Shown here piece by piece: positions 26,578 through 35,476 of a stretch of DNA of 64,000 nt (its first letter is position 1; each line of letters begins with the position of its first letter). Both the position numbers and the translations under genes were made by a program. The DNA lies in assembly GCF_018917865.1 (NCBI RefSeq), contig NZ_JAHLPM010000005.1, positions 148,686 through 212,685 on the forward strand. Direction: 5' to 3'. The notes beneath the pieces were generated by a model, which had not been told where the DNA came from, made no database searches, and saw only the letters and a list, made by a program, of their open reading frames with translations. This DNA comes from Tissierella simiarum. Lineage in GTDB: Bacteria > Bacillota > Clostridia > Tissierellales > Tissierellaceae.

Positions 26578-26666
26578 TTTTTCACCTGTATTTCTATTAG
26601 TTATCATTTAGATTTCACAAAAGGAATGTATTCTTGAGATAAAAGTATAGATTGGAGGTGAAAAAT

Positions 26667-27353
26667 ATGAATGATATTAAATATAGACATGAGCACAAAC
26701 TTTATATCAATATAGGAGATTATTATATTCTTAGATCTAAACTCAAAAATATAATGAATCTAGATAAAAACTCTAAGGAAAATGGAGGATATTTCATTAG
26801 AAGTATTTATTTTGATGATATAAATGATAAAGCTTTATTTGAAAAAATATCTGGAGTCAATCATAGAGAAAAATTTAGAATTAGGTTTTATAATAATGAT
26901 CCTTCTTTTATAAAGTTAGAAAAAAAGCTTAAACATAATGGACTTACATCAAAATCTAGTATTCCAATTTCTTTGGAAGAATGCAAGAAAATCTTAGATG
27001 GAGATATTGATTGGATAAAATCTACTAATCGTGGGCTATTAAAAGAACTCTATGTCAAAATGAAGAATGAATTATTCAAGCCAAAGACCATAGTTGATTA
27101 CACTCGTGAGGCATATATTTATCCTATAGGGAATGTCCGAATAACTTTTGATAAATCAATAAAATCAGGATTGTTTTCAAAGGATATGTTTAATGTAAAA
27201 CTTCCCACTGTGGACTCACTAGACCCTAGGATAATTATTCTTGAAATAAAATATGATGAATTTCTACCTAGCATTATAGCTGATACTATACAAATTGGAG
27301 AAAGAAGGGTTACAGCAGTGTCAAAATATGCTCTTTGTAGAATATTAGGTTAG
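26667..27353 (+). CDS. VTC-domain polyphosphate polymerase-like protein
   Basis: A 228-residue protein with the VTC tunnel-fold pattern: early basic strand RHEHKLYI, IRSIYFDD, KFRIRFYN, IKLEKK, VDYTREAYIYP, VRITFDK and a late ILEIKYD strand, i.e. alternating K/R and E residues lining a triphosphate-tunnel-type active site. Eukaryotic VTC makes polyphosphate from ATP; the bacterial members usually sit beside DUF4956 and CotH genes, as here. There are no membrane segments, so it likely acts at the cytoplasmic face with the next protein. The start is ATG 26667, six bases after GGAGGTG. First gene of a three-gene operon. Confidence 0.82.
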   Translation: MNDIKYRHEHKLYINIGDYYILRSKLKNIMNLDKNSKENGGYFIRSIYFDDINDKALFEKISGVNHREKFRIRFYNNDPSFIKLEKKLKHNGLTSKSSIPISLEECKKILDGDIDWIKSTNRGLLKELYVKMKNELFKPKTIVDYTREAYIYPIGNVRITFDKSIKSGLFSKDMFNVKLPTVDSLDPRIIILEIKYDEFLPSIIADTIQIGERRVTAVSKYALCRILG

Positions 27354-27379
27354 AATCAATAAAATAAGGAGATGAAAAA

Positions 27380-28075
27380 ATGAATACTACAACAAAGACA
27401 TTACATTTTAGTGATATCTTTAAATCTAGTTTTATAGAAAAAATAGGCTCTATATCAGCTCTTGATATGGTTATAGCTCTAGGACTAGCTTTTATACTAG
27501 GACTCTTTATAATGACGGTTTACAAGAAAACTTTTAAGGGAGTTATGTATTCTTCAAGCTTTGGAGTAGCTCTTATGTCGTTAACTCTTATTACAACTTT
27601 AATTATTTTGGCCGTTACTTCCAACGTTGTATTATCCCTTGGTATGGTTGGTGCATTGTCCATAGTTCGTTTTAGATCTGCAATAAAAGAACCAATTGAA
27701 ATAGCCTTTTTATTCTGGGCAATTTCTGGTGGAATAGTCCTAGGTGCTGGTCTAATTCCTCTGGCTATATTTGGTTCAATATTTATAGGAATTGTAATGG
27801 TACTATTCGTAAATAAGAAATCTAATGAAACACCTTATATAATGGTTATAAATTATGAAGATGATAATAGTGAAAAGGATGTTTTAGCAGTTGTAAATAA
27901 AAAAGTACCAAAATATCTAATAAAATCTAAGACTGCATCAAGGCATAATGGAATTGAACTGACTGTTGAAATTAGATTAAAAGAAGCTACTACAGATTTT
28001 CTCAATGAATTATCGAAGATAGAGGGAGTTTCAAATGTAGTTATGGTTAGCTACAATGGTGATTATATGGGATAA
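27380..28075 (+). CDS. DUF4956 membrane protein
   Basis: A 231-residue protein with about four hydrophobic segments between residues 28 and 150, containing the family's conserved SLGMVGALSIVRFRSAIKEP stretch, and a soluble C-terminal domain of about 75 residues with an alternating beta-alpha pattern (ending SKIEGVSNVVMVSYNGDY). DUF4956 proteins are consistent genomic partners of VTC-type polymerases and could form the membrane part of a polyphosphate-handling complex; that is inference from linkage. AAGGAG precedes the ATG; 26 bp after the VTC gene. Confidence 0.85.
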   Translation: MNTTTKTLHFSDIFKSSFIEKIGSISALDMVIALGLAFILGLFIMTVYKKTFKGVMYSSSFGVALMSLTLITTLIILAVTSNVVLSLGMVGALSIVRFRSAIKEPIEIAFLFWAISGGIVLGAGLIPLAIFGSIFIGIVMVLFVNKKSNETPYIMVINYEDDNSEKDVLAVVNKKVPKYLIKSKTASRHNGIELTVEIRLKEATTDFLNELSKIEGVSNVVMVSYNGDYMG

Positions 28076-28107
28076 TGAAAGCTTCTTAAGGAAGAAGGTG
28101 TTTTACA

Positions 28108-30033
28108 ATGATAAAAGAGAAATCTGTTACATCTATAAGTTTAATTTCTATTACTGTAGTTGCACTACTCTTAATAAGTTATATTATGAGTACATCAACA
28201 GATAAAGGTAATCAGAGTACAATTCAACAGCCAGAGTATGTAGATAAAATATTTAACAAAGATATAGTATCAGAAATAGATATTATAATAGATGAAAATT
28301 CATGGAAAGATTTATTAGAAAATGCCATAAAAGAAGAGTACTATAATTGTGATATTATAATCAATGGGGAGACATTTTCAAATGTAGGGATTAGAGCTAA
28401 AGGTAATTCTAGTTTAACTATGGTAGCTAATGATAGTACTACTGATCGTTATAGCTTCAAAGTCAATTTTGGTAAATATATAAAGGGACAGAGCTATTAT
28501 GGTTTAGATAAGTTAGTCCTCAATAACAATATATCTGATGCCACAAGTATGAAAGAATACTTATCCTATGAGATGTTCGAAGAAATGGGTGTTCCAACAC
28601 CAGGTTTTTCTTACACTAGTATTAAAGTGAATGGTGAAGTATGGGGATTATATTTAGCAGTTGAGGTGATGGAAGAAAGTTTCATTGAAAGATATTTTGG
28701 ACGCGTTGATGGAAATCTATACAAGCCTGAAGGTATGGAAATGGGGGCTAAAGCTATGGGAATAGGTGGAAATAAAGACAACATGCCTAAAAACTTTAAA
28801 GGTGCAGATGAAGGGGAAAACAGAAACAATATGCCTGAAAACTTTAAAGATCCAGGTGAAGGAGAAGATAGAAATGAGAATCCTGAAGCATTTAAAGGTC
28901 CAGATGGAAGAGGAAATAAAGAGGCCAACTTAGTATATAATGGAGATGATATTTCTAATTACTCAAGTATTTTTGATAATTCAATATTTAAAACTACGGA
29001 TAAAAAAGATTATAAAACTGTGATCGAAATGATGAAAAATTTAAGTGAAGGTACTAATTTAGAGGAATATCTTGATACGGATGAAATACTGAGATATTTT
29101 GCTGTGAATACATTTCTTGTAAACTTAGATAGTTATGCTGGAAATATGAAACATAATTATTATCTATATGAGAGAAATGGAGAATTTCAAATATTGCCTT
29201 GGGATTTTAATTTATCTTTTGCAGGGCATGAAATAAGAGATGCTTCATCTGCTATAAATTTCCCTATAGATAAACCTGTTAGCGATAGTATGGAAAATAG
29301 TCCTCTTATATCTAAGCTGTTAGAGAAAGAGGAATATAAGGAAATTTATCATCAATACCTTGAAGAATTAGTGGTAAACTATATTAAATCTGGAAAATAT
29401 GAAGCTTCTATTAGCAAGGTTAATGAATTAATAAAAAAGTATATTAAAGAGGACCCTACAGCCTTTTTCACATACGAGCAGTATGAAAGCTCTTTACCAG
29501 TATTACTTAAATTTGGAAAGGATCGAAGTGAAAGTATCATAGCGCAGCTTAACGGTCAACAGCCAAGTACTACTTATGGAAACATTAGCACTAGTATTGA
29601 TCTATCTGCATTAGGTTCTATGGGAAGAGGGGCTGGAGATAGAGCACAAGGGAATAGACAACCTAACATGGAAAACATGCCGAATCCTGAATTAATGGGA
29701 CAAATAATGGAGATAATAGGAAATACAGACGCAGATGGAATTACAGAAGAACAAAAATCAAAATTAAAGGATCTGGGATTAACTGATAGCCAAATGGAAG
29801 AAATGATTCAAATGAAAAATCAAATGCCATTAAAAGGTAATGAACAGTTTCAAGAACAAGAGGAATTTAGACCAAGAAATAATCAACAAAACAAAGATTT
29901 TGAGAACAATAGACTATTACAAGATAATACAAACAATCAATGGATAATTCTTATAGTTGTAAGTGTCTTAACTTTGTTAATAGCTTTACTATTTGTATCA
30001 AAATTTGAACGAAGAAAGTATTATAAAAGTTAA
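28108..30033 (+). CDS. CotH-family protein kinase-like membrane protein
   Basis: A 641-residue extracytoplasmic protein anchored at both ends: an N-terminal helix (residues 9-27) and a C-terminal helix (615-633) before a KFERRKYYKS tail. The CotH domain spans about 45-470, with NVGIRAKGNSS, YSFKVNFGKY, LVLNN and the metal-binding ILPWDFNLSFAG motif after NYYLYER. CotH proteins are atypical kinases that phosphorylate spore-coat or secreted proteins. Three degenerate 17-residue repeats rich in N, P, G and E (about 221-270) interrupt the domain. Near 545-565 a NTDADGITEEQ segment resembles an EF-hand/dockerin calcium loop. Last gene of the VTC-DUF4956-CotH operon. Confidence 0.85.
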   Translation: MIKEKSVTSISLISITVVALLLISYIMSTSTDKGNQSTIQQPEYVDKIFNKDIVSEIDIIIDENSWKDLLENAIKEEYYNCDIIINGETFSNVGIRAKGNSSLTMVANDSTTDRYSFKVNFGKYIKGQSYYGLDKLVLNNNISDATSMKEYLSYEMFEEMGVPTPGFSYTSIKVNGEVWGLYLAVEVMEESFIERYFGRVDGNLYKPEGMEMGAKAMGIGGNKDNMPKNFKGADEGENRNNMPENFKDPGEGEDRNENPEAFKGPDGRGNKEANLVYNGDDISNYSSIFDNSIFKTTDKKDYKTVIEMMKNLSEGTNLEEYLDTDEILRYFAVNTFLVNLDSYAGNMKHNYYLYERNGEFQILPWDFNLSFAGHEIRDASSAINFPIDKPVSDSMENSPLISKLLEKEEYKEIYHQYLEELVVNYIKSGKYEASISKVNELIKKYIKEDPTAFFTYEQYESSLPVLLKFGKDRSESIIAQLNGQQPSTTYGNISTSIDLSALGSMGRGAGDRAQGNRQPNMENMPNPELMGQIMEIIGNTDADGITEEQKSKLKDLGLTDSQMEEMIQMKNQMPLKGNEQFQEQEEFRPRNNQQNKDFENNRLLQDNTNNQWIILIVVSVLTLLIALLFVSKFERRKYYKS

Positions 30034-30082
30034 AATAATTAAAGGCTCTGATTAAGCTTAATCAGAGCCTTTAATTATTTTA
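30031..30082. terminator. 52-bp perfect palindrome ending the CotH operon
   Basis: A perfect inverted repeat centred on AAGCTT (30056/30057), with core AAAGGCTCTGATTAAG and flanking AATTATTTTA, starts at the stop codon. It works in both directions and also faces the small minus-strand gene at 30181. Confidence 0.85.
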
Positions 30083-30180
30083 TTTCTTGAAGTTCTTAAA
30101 TTTCTTTATACTATTGTATAATTAGTGCATAGGTGAAAATAGAATAAACTTAAAATAAGACATCATTTTTCTTAAAATAG

Positions 30181-30351
30181 CTAGAATTTTTTTCTTCTAT
30201 TGTTTATTAAAACATATAAACCAAAAACTATTAACGCTATGGGAGCAAATAATTTTATGAGTAAACCTAAAGTAATTGCAGAAGTTATAAAAAGTAGCAA
30301 TAAACAAACAAAAAATAATACAAGGAATGTAATTAAGCAACCTAATATCAT
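30181..30351 (-). CDS. Small 56-residue membrane protein (previously easy to miss)
   Basis: On the minus strand ATG 30351 follows AAAGGAGGT (30365-30357) with five intervening bases, an excellent ribosome site. The product starts MILGCLITFLVLFFVCLLLL, has a second hydrophobic stretch (GLLIKLFAPIALIVFGLYVL) and ends with a basic NNRRKKF tail, a two-helix hairpin with the positive side at the C-terminus. I do not recognise the family. The plus-strand frame over the same bases has no ribosome site and an implausible protein, so it was dropped. Function unknown. Confidence 0.72.
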   Translation of the reverse strand: MILGCLITFLVLFFVCLLLLFITSAITLGLLIKLFAPIALIVFGLYVLINNRRKKF

Positions 30352-30398
30352 AAGAGACCTCCTTTATTATATTAGTAATGAAATAATATCTATTATTA

Positions 30399-30421
30399 GT
30401 GTCATCGGTGTCATCATTATA
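30399..30421 (-). promoter_or_regulatory. -10 element and tandem GTGTCATC repeat upstream of the small membrane protein gene
   Basis: TATAAT on the minus strand (30421-30416) is preceded by only a weak -35. Immediately downstream lie two direct copies of GTGTCATC (plus-strand reading, 30400-30416) separated by one or two bases, a possible regulator site at the transcription start. Confidence 0.4.
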
Positions 30422-30509
30422 CCATAGATTATTTTATCTTTTTATAGATAATATGATAATATAAAGATATAAAATACTAAGTTTACTACTTTTGTTAGGA
30501 GAGATTATT

Positions 30510-30977
30510 ATGTCAAAAACAAATGCTATGAGAATATTAGATAAAAAGGGTATTACTTATAATATAATTACTTATGAAAATAAAGATGGAAAAATTGATG
30601 GAGTTTCTGTTGCTAATAAAATTGGAAGAGATCCCAAGACTGTGTTTAAAACTTTAGTAGGTCATGGGAAAGATAATATTTATGTATTTATTATTCCAGT
30701 ACAAGATGAGTTAGATTATAAGAAAGCTGCTTTAGCCACAGAAGAAAAAAAGATAGAGCTTATAAATGTTAAAGATATTATAAAATACACAGGGTATATA
30801 AGAGGAGGATGTTCACCCATAGGTATGAAAAAAGCTTATCCCACTTTTATTCATGAGAGCAGCTTAAATTTAGAAAAGATAATAGTAAGTGGTGGTAAGA
30901 TTGGTATGCAGATTGAATTAAATGTTGAAGATTTAAAAGTTGCTACAGAAGCAGATTTTAAAGATCTAATAAAATAA
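30510..30977 (+). CDS. ybaK: Cys-tRNA(Pro)/Cys-tRNA(Cys) deacylase, YbaK/EbsC type
   Basis: A 155-residue protein of the INS/YbaK editing family: KTNAMRILDKKGITY at the N-terminus, the GRDPKTVFKTLVG motif, the conserved lysine in DYKKAALAT, and the C-terminal YIRGGCSPIG motif. It hydrolyses mischarged Cys-tRNA(Pro) in trans. The ATG 30510 lies after TTAGGAGAG; an in-frame upstream TTG at 30492 lies before that site. Monocistronic. Confidence 0.92.
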   Translation: MSKTNAMRILDKKGITYNIITYENKDGKIDGVSVANKIGRDPKTVFKTLVGHGKDNIYVFIIPVQDELDYKKAALATEEKKIELINVKDIIKYTGYIRGGCSPIGMKKAYPTFIHESSLNLEKIIVSGGKIGMQIELNVEDLKVATEADFKDLIK

Positions 30978-31057
30978 TACATTTACACGTTTCACCTATA
31001 GAGATTGTTAAACATATTATATACCAAGTGAAAGTATATACTTTGGTGGTGAATATT

Positions 31058-31699
31058 ATGAATGAGTATAATTGCTTAAAGTTAGGAATGAAAGCTCCTG
31101 ATTTTACTGCTATGTCAACTTTTGGGCCTATAAGATTATCAGACTTTAAAGGTAGATGGATAGTATTGTTTTCTCATCCAGGAGATTTTACTCCTGTTTG
31201 TACTACAGAATTCATTGCTTTTGCAAAGGAGAATGATTCTTTTATAGAAAGAAATGCACAACTTTTAGGTTTAAGCATTGATAGTAACCCTTCACACCTC
31301 GCTTGGGTATATAATATCTATCAAAATACAGGTATTCAAATACCATTTCCCATAATATCAGATAGAGATATGAGTATTTCTAAATTATATGGTATGATAG
31401 CTCCTGACGTTAGCACTACAGAAACTATAAGAAGTGTTTTTATTATTGACGATAAACAGATAATTAGAGCTATTTTAACATATCCATTAACTAATGGTAG
31501 GTTTATTCCAGAAATACTAAGATTGTTAATTGCACTTCAAACTACAGATAGCGAAAAGGTAGCTACTCCAGCAGATTGGTTACCAGGCCAGCCAGTAGTT
31601 ATTCCTCCTCCAAATACTTATGAAGAACTTTTAAATAGGATAGGTGGAGAAGAAGGATATTATTGCGTAGATTGGTATCTTTGCTTTAAGAACATATAG
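31058..31699 (+). CDS. Peroxiredoxin (Prx6/1-Cys-like group)
   Basis: A 213-residue thioredoxin-fold peroxidase with peroxidatic C48 in SHPGDFTPVCTTEF and the DSNPSHLAWVYNI segment typical of the Prx6 subfamily. Two C-terminal cysteines in YYCVDWYLCF match the archaeal-type members that can form resolving disulfides. It reduces peroxides in the cytoplasm. I took ATG 31058 (GGTGGTG upstream) rather than the longer GTG at 31028. A strong terminator follows at once. Confidence 0.92.
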   Translation: MNEYNCLKLGMKAPDFTAMSTFGPIRLSDFKGRWIVLFSHPGDFTPVCTTEFIAFAKENDSFIERNAQLLGLSIDSNPSHLAWVYNIYQNTGIQIPFPIISDRDMSISKLYGMIAPDVSTTETIRSVFIIDDKQIIRAILTYPLTNGRFIPEILRLLIALQTTDSEKVATPADWLPGQPVVIPPPNTYEELLNRIGGEEGYYCVDWYLCFKNI

Positions 31700-31742
31700 A
31701 GACTAAAACCCAGCTCTAATAACAAGAGCTGGGTTTTAGTCT
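31700..31742 (+). terminator. Strong terminator after peroxiredoxin
   Basis: An 18-bp perfect stem from AGACTAAAACCC to GGGTTTTAGTCT (with AGCTCT inside), loop AATAACA, immediately after the stop codon. Confidence 0.88.
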
Positions 31743-31779
31743 TTAAATAAATTTTAAGCCATATGAATATGTCCACTTA

Positions 31780-31808
31780 TTGTTAGTGTAATGTATTTAT
31801 ACTATAAT
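31780..31808 (+). promoter_or_regulatory. Promoter of the M20 amidohydrolase gene
   Basis: TTGTTA (31780-31785), 17 bases, TATAAT (31803-31808), 50 bases before the GTG start. Confidence 0.7.
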
Positions 31809-31858
31809 TAAATAGTATCTAAATTAAAGAATATTCACCTAATAGGAGGTATGCAGAA

Positions 31859-33034
31859 GTGAATCAGTTATCAATGAAGATATCAGAAATTAAGAATTGG
31901 GTAATAGATATTCGAAGGGATTTTCATCAACATCCAGAGTTAGGTATGGAAGAGTATAGGACTAGGGATAAAATAATTGGGTATTTAAATGATATGGGAA
32001 TAGAAAATAAAATTGTTGCAGGGACAGGAGTATTAGGTATAATAAAGGGCGCTAAAGAAGGAAAGACTGTAGCTTTAAGGGCAGATATAGATGCTTTGCC
32101 AATGGAAGATAAAAAAGAAGTTGCATATAGATCAAAAGTTCAAGGCAAAATGCACTGTTGTGGTCATGATGCTCATGCCTCTATATTATTAGGTACTGCT
32201 AAAATTTTAAATGATATGAGAGAGGATTTAAGAGGAACAGTAAAACTATTTTTTCAACCAGCAGAAGAAACTACAGGAGGAGCTAAGCCTATGATTGAAG
32301 AAGGGGTTATGGAGAATCCTCGTGTTGATGGAGTTTTTGGTCTTCATGTAGATAGTGAGCTAGAAGTGGGACATATTGGAATAAAGTATGGACAAATGAG
32401 TGCAGCTTCTGATATGATTAAAATTATAATTTATGGGAAAAATAGTCACGGGGCATATCCTCACGAAGGAGTAGATGCTATATCCATAGCAAGTCAAGTA
32501 GTAAACAGTATTCAAACTATAGTTAGTAGAAACATAGATCCTAGAAGTTCTGCTGTAGTAACTATAGGAACTATTAATGGTGGTTATGCAGGTAATATTA
32601 TTGCAGATAAAGTAGAAATGATTGGTATAGTTAGAACATTAAATAAAGGAGCTAGAGAATTAGTATTAAATAAGCTAGAAGATATAGTAGAGAATCTTCC
32701 TAGAACCTTAGGCGGTAGAGGAGAGCTAATTAGAACTGAAGGTTATACTGCTTTGATAAATGATGATGAAATGGTTAAAATAGTACATACTAATGGTATG
32801 GAATTTCTAGGGGAAGAAAATGTCCATCAATTAAAGCATCCAAGCTTTGGTGTAGAAGATTTTTCATTTTTTTCAGAGGTAAGACCAGGAGCTTTTTTTC
32901 ACTTGGGATCTGGAAATAAAGAAAAAGGAATAATTCATAAAGGGCATACTCCCTATTTTGACATAGATGAGGATGCATTATCTCTAGGGGTAGAGCTTCA
33001 AGTGATGAATGTATTAAAATTTTTAGATAAATAG
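31859..33034 (+). CDS. M20-family metallo-amidohydrolase (N-acyl-amino-acid hydrolase-like)
   Basis: A 391-residue cytoplasmic zinc hydrolase of peptidase family M20D. Motifs: RRDFHQHPELGMEEYRT at the N-terminus, LRADIDALPM, the metal site MHCCGHDAHA, the catalytic EE pair in QPAEETTGGAKPM, a lid domain with VVTIGTINGGYAGNIIADK, and a late metal histidine in FHLGSG or GHTPYFD. Relatives cleave N-acetyl or aminoacyl groups from amino acids, including N-acetyldiaminopimelate; the acyl group cannot be told. The start is GTG 31859, eight bases after TAGGAGGT. The gene runs into phosphoglucomutase 19 bp later. Confidence 0.88.
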   Translation: MNQLSMKISEIKNWVIDIRRDFHQHPELGMEEYRTRDKIIGYLNDMGIENKIVAGTGVLGIIKGAKEGKTVALRADIDALPMEDKKEVAYRSKVQGKMHCCGHDAHASILLGTAKILNDMREDLRGTVKLFFQPAEETTGGAKPMIEEGVMENPRVDGVFGLHVDSELEVGHIGIKYGQMSAASDMIKIIIYGKNSHGAYPHEGVDAISIASQVVNSIQTIVSRNIDPRSSAVVTIGTINGGYAGNIIADKVEMIGIVRTLNKGARELVLNKLEDIVENLPRTLGGRGELIRTEGYTALINDDEMVKIVHTNGMEFLGEENVHQLKHPSFGVEDFSFFSEVRPGAFFHLGSGNKEKGIIHKGHTPYFDIDEDALSLGVELQVMNVLKFLDK

Positions 33035-33053
33035 GTTAATAAGAGGTGATATA

Positions 33054-34742
33054 ATGGAGTTTTTAGAGAAATATAATTATTGGATAGAAAATGAATATTT
33101 TGATGAAGAAACAAAAAAAGAGTTAAAATCTATTACTGATGAAAAGGAAATAGAGGACAGATTTTATGCAGATTTAACTTTTGGTACTGCAGGATTAAGA
33201 GGAAAAATAGGTGCTGGTACAAATAGAATGAATAAATATACAATTTCTTTGGCAACTCAGGGGCTAGCTCAAGTTATAGTAAATAGAGGAAAAGAAGCTA
33301 TGGACAGAGGCGTTGCTATAGCTTTTGATGTAAGACATTTTTCTGATAAGTTTGCAGAAATAGCGGCTCAAGTTTTAGCCGCCAATGGTGTAAAAGTATA
33401 TTTATTTGAAGGAATTAGGCCTACACCAGAACTATCTTATACTATTAGAAGGTTAAACACTATTTCTGGAATAGTAGTTACAGCTAGCCATAATCCTAGA
33501 GACTATAATGGATATAAAGTATATTGGGAAGATGGATCTCAAATATTAGATGATGTGGCAGGAGAAATTTTAAGTGAAATAAATAAAATCCAAGATTTTT
33601 CAGAAATAAAATTGATGGATTTAAATGAAGCTATAGAAAGAAAATATATAAATTATGTTGGTAAGGAAATTGATGATGAATATATTGAAAAAGTAAAAAA
33701 TCTAGCTTTAAATGAAGATATCGATAAGGGTATAAAAATCGTTTACACTCCTCTTAATGGTACAGGCAATAAACCTGTTAGAAGGGTTTTAAAGGAGAGG
33801 GGATTTAATAATATAATAGTGGTACCAGAACAAGAAAATCCTGATCCAGACTTTACTACAGTGGGTTATCCAAATCCAGAAGATGTAAAGGCTTTTAATT
33901 ATGCAGTTAAACTAGGCAAAGAGAAAGAAGCCGATATACTTATAGCTACAGATCCAGATTGTGATAGGGTAGCCTGTATGGTAAAAAACGATAATGAAGA
34001 ATATGTATTTATAAATGGCAACAAAACAGGAGCTTTACTGATTAATTATATTCTTACTACAAGAAATAGAGACAATACTATTCCTAAAGATGGTGTCATA
34101 GTTAAAAGTATAGTGACAGGAGACTTAAGTAAGGCTATAGCTGAAAGCTATGGAGTAGAGACAATAGAAACTCTTACTGGCTTTAAGCATATATGTGGAA
34201 AAGCCAATGAGTTTGATAAAACAAAAGAGCATACATTTATCTTTGGTTATGAAGAAAGTATTGGATATGTTTATGATACAATAGTTAGAGATAAAGATGC
34301 AGTTATTTCTTCTATGCTAATAGCTGAAATGGCAGCTTTCTATAAAAAACATGGAAAAACTTTATTAGATGAATTAGAAGCCATATATAAGCAATATGGC
34401 TATTATGATGAAAAACTTATTTCCATAGTATTAGAAGGCTTAGAGGGTAGCAGAAGGATTGGAAGGATGATGGATTCATTTAGGGAAAGTCCTATTGATA
34501 AAATAGAAGATATGAAGTTAATAAAAGTCATAGATTATTTAAATGATGAGACAGGAAATCCTAAATCTAATGTATTAAAATATTACTTTGATGATGGTTC
34601 ATGGTATGCTATAAGACCTTCTGGAACGGAACCTAAAATAAAAATTTATATATATTCTAAAGGTGGCAATAAAGAAGAAGCAGAAAGTAAAATACAAAGT
34701 ATTGAATCAACTGTAATAAGTAGAATAGATTCTATAAAATGA
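33054..34742 (+). CDS. Phosphoglucomutase/phosphomannomutase (PgcA type)
   Basis: 562 residues in the usual four domains: GTAGLRGKIGAG near the N-terminus, the phosphoserine S145 in VTASHNPRDYNGYK, the metal loop DPDCDRVA, the sugar-binding EESIGY, and the phosphate-binding RPSGTEPKIK at the C-terminus. It interconverts hexose-1- and hexose-6-phosphates. All catalytic motifs are intact, unlike the mutase-like module at 13540-15963, so this enzyme could supply the sugar-1-phosphate that the other activates. RBS AAGAGGTGA. Terminator follows. Confidence 0.92.
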   Translation: MEFLEKYNYWIENEYFDEETKKELKSITDEKEIEDRFYADLTFGTAGLRGKIGAGTNRMNKYTISLATQGLAQVIVNRGKEAMDRGVAIAFDVRHFSDKFAEIAAQVLAANGVKVYLFEGIRPTPELSYTIRRLNTISGIVVTASHNPRDYNGYKVYWEDGSQILDDVAGEILSEINKIQDFSEIKLMDLNEAIERKYINYVGKEIDDEYIEKVKNLALNEDIDKGIKIVYTPLNGTGNKPVRRVLKERGFNNIIVVPEQENPDPDFTTVGYPNPEDVKAFNYAVKLGKEKEADILIATDPDCDRVACMVKNDNEEYVFINGNKTGALLINYILTTRNRDNTIPKDGVIVKSIVTGDLSKAIAESYGVETIETLTGFKHICGKANEFDKTKEHTFIFGYEESIGYVYDTIVRDKDAVISSMLIAEMAAFYKKHGKTLLDELEAIYKQYGYYDEKLISIVLEGLEGSRRIGRMMDSFRESPIDKIEDMKLIKVIDYLNDETGNPKSNVLKYYFDDGSWYAIRPSGTEPKIKIYIYSKGGNKEEAESKIQSIESTVISRIDSIK

Positions 34743-34799
34743 AATAAAACAACTCTCTTTTTGGATGTATAGCACTAAAAAAGAGAGTTGTTTTATTTC
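34741..34799 (+). terminator. Terminator after phosphoglucomutase
   Basis: A stem of about 22 bp (GAAATAAAACAACTCTC...GAGAGTTGTTTTATTTC) overlaps the stop codon; loop about 15 bases. Confidence 0.85.
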
Positions 34800-34866
34800 C
34801 ATTGATTTATTAACTATATTGAGATAGAATTTTAATTAGAAAGACTTAATAAGGAGGTGTACAAAG

Positions 34867-35433
34867 ATAGAACTGCTGAAAGAAAGAATTTTAAAAGATG
34901 GTACAATTGAAGAAGGAAATATATTAAAGGTAGATAGCTTTTTAAATCATCAATTGGATATAAGTTTATTAAACGAAATAGGAAAGGAGTTCAGAAGGAG
35001 GTTTCCTGAAAAAATTGACAAAATATTAACCATTGAAACTTCAGGAATAGGTATTGCGGCTATAGCTGCTCAATACTTTAATACACCAGTGGTATATGCT
35101 AGAAAAATAGACTCCAAAAACCTTGAAAAAGACGTTTATGAAACAAAGGTTTATTCTTATACTAAAGGAAAAGAATATACTGTAAAGGTTGGAAAAAAGT
35201 ATTTAAATAAAGAGGAAAAGATTTTAGTAATAGATGATTTTTTAGCTAATGGCAAAGCTTTAGAAGGTCTAATAGATATAATTTCTCAAGCTGGAGCTAG
35301 TCTAGTAGGGGCAGGTATAGTTATAGAAAAAGGTTTTCAAGAAGGCGGACAAGACCTTAGAAATAAGGGAATAAAAATAGAATCTTTAGCAATTATAGAA
35401 AGTTTAAGTGATGGAAGAGTTATCTTTAAATAG
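34867..35433 (+). CDS. xpt: Xanthine phosphoribosyltransferase, apparent AUA start codon
   Basis: The reading frame extends upstream of the first standard start: from ATA 34867 the protein reads (M)[11 protein letters not shown] then [17 protein letters not shown], the conserved Xpt N-terminus, giving 188 residues against about 190 for the family. AAGGAGG at 34851-34857 is nine bases from that ATA. Upstream, the frame has no ATG, GTG, TTG or CTG before a TAG at 34837. The TTG at 34954 would delete about 29 conserved residues. The PRPP motif is [13 protein letters not shown]. It converts xanthine to XMP. No purine riboswitch is visible in the 67-bp leader. Confidence 0.85.
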   Translation: MELLKERILKDGTIEEGNILKVDSFLNHQLDISLLNEIGKEFRRRFPEKIDKILTIETSGIGIAAIAAQYFNTPVVYARKIDSKNLEKDVYETKVYSYTKGKEYTVKVGKKYLNKEEKILVIDDFLANGKALEGLIDIISQAGASLVGAGIVIEKGFQEGGQDLRNKGIKIESLAIIESLSDGRVIFK

Positions 35434-35476
35434 TATTAAAAAGTAAAGTTCTTAATTAGTTACACATTTATATAGG

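Noticed and set aside
28611..28928. 105-codon minus-strand ORF inside the CotH gene
   Set aside because: Shadow of the NPGE-rich repeat codons; no start signal.
30200..30427. 75-codon plus-strand ORF starting MFIKTYKPK
   Set aside because: No ribosome site and an odd composition; the minus strand over the same bases encodes a convincing small membrane protein with AAAGGAGGT.
34800..34866. Purine riboswitch before xpt
   Set aside because: The 67-base leader between the preceding terminator and the ribosome site is too short and lacks the conserved purine-aptamer loops.
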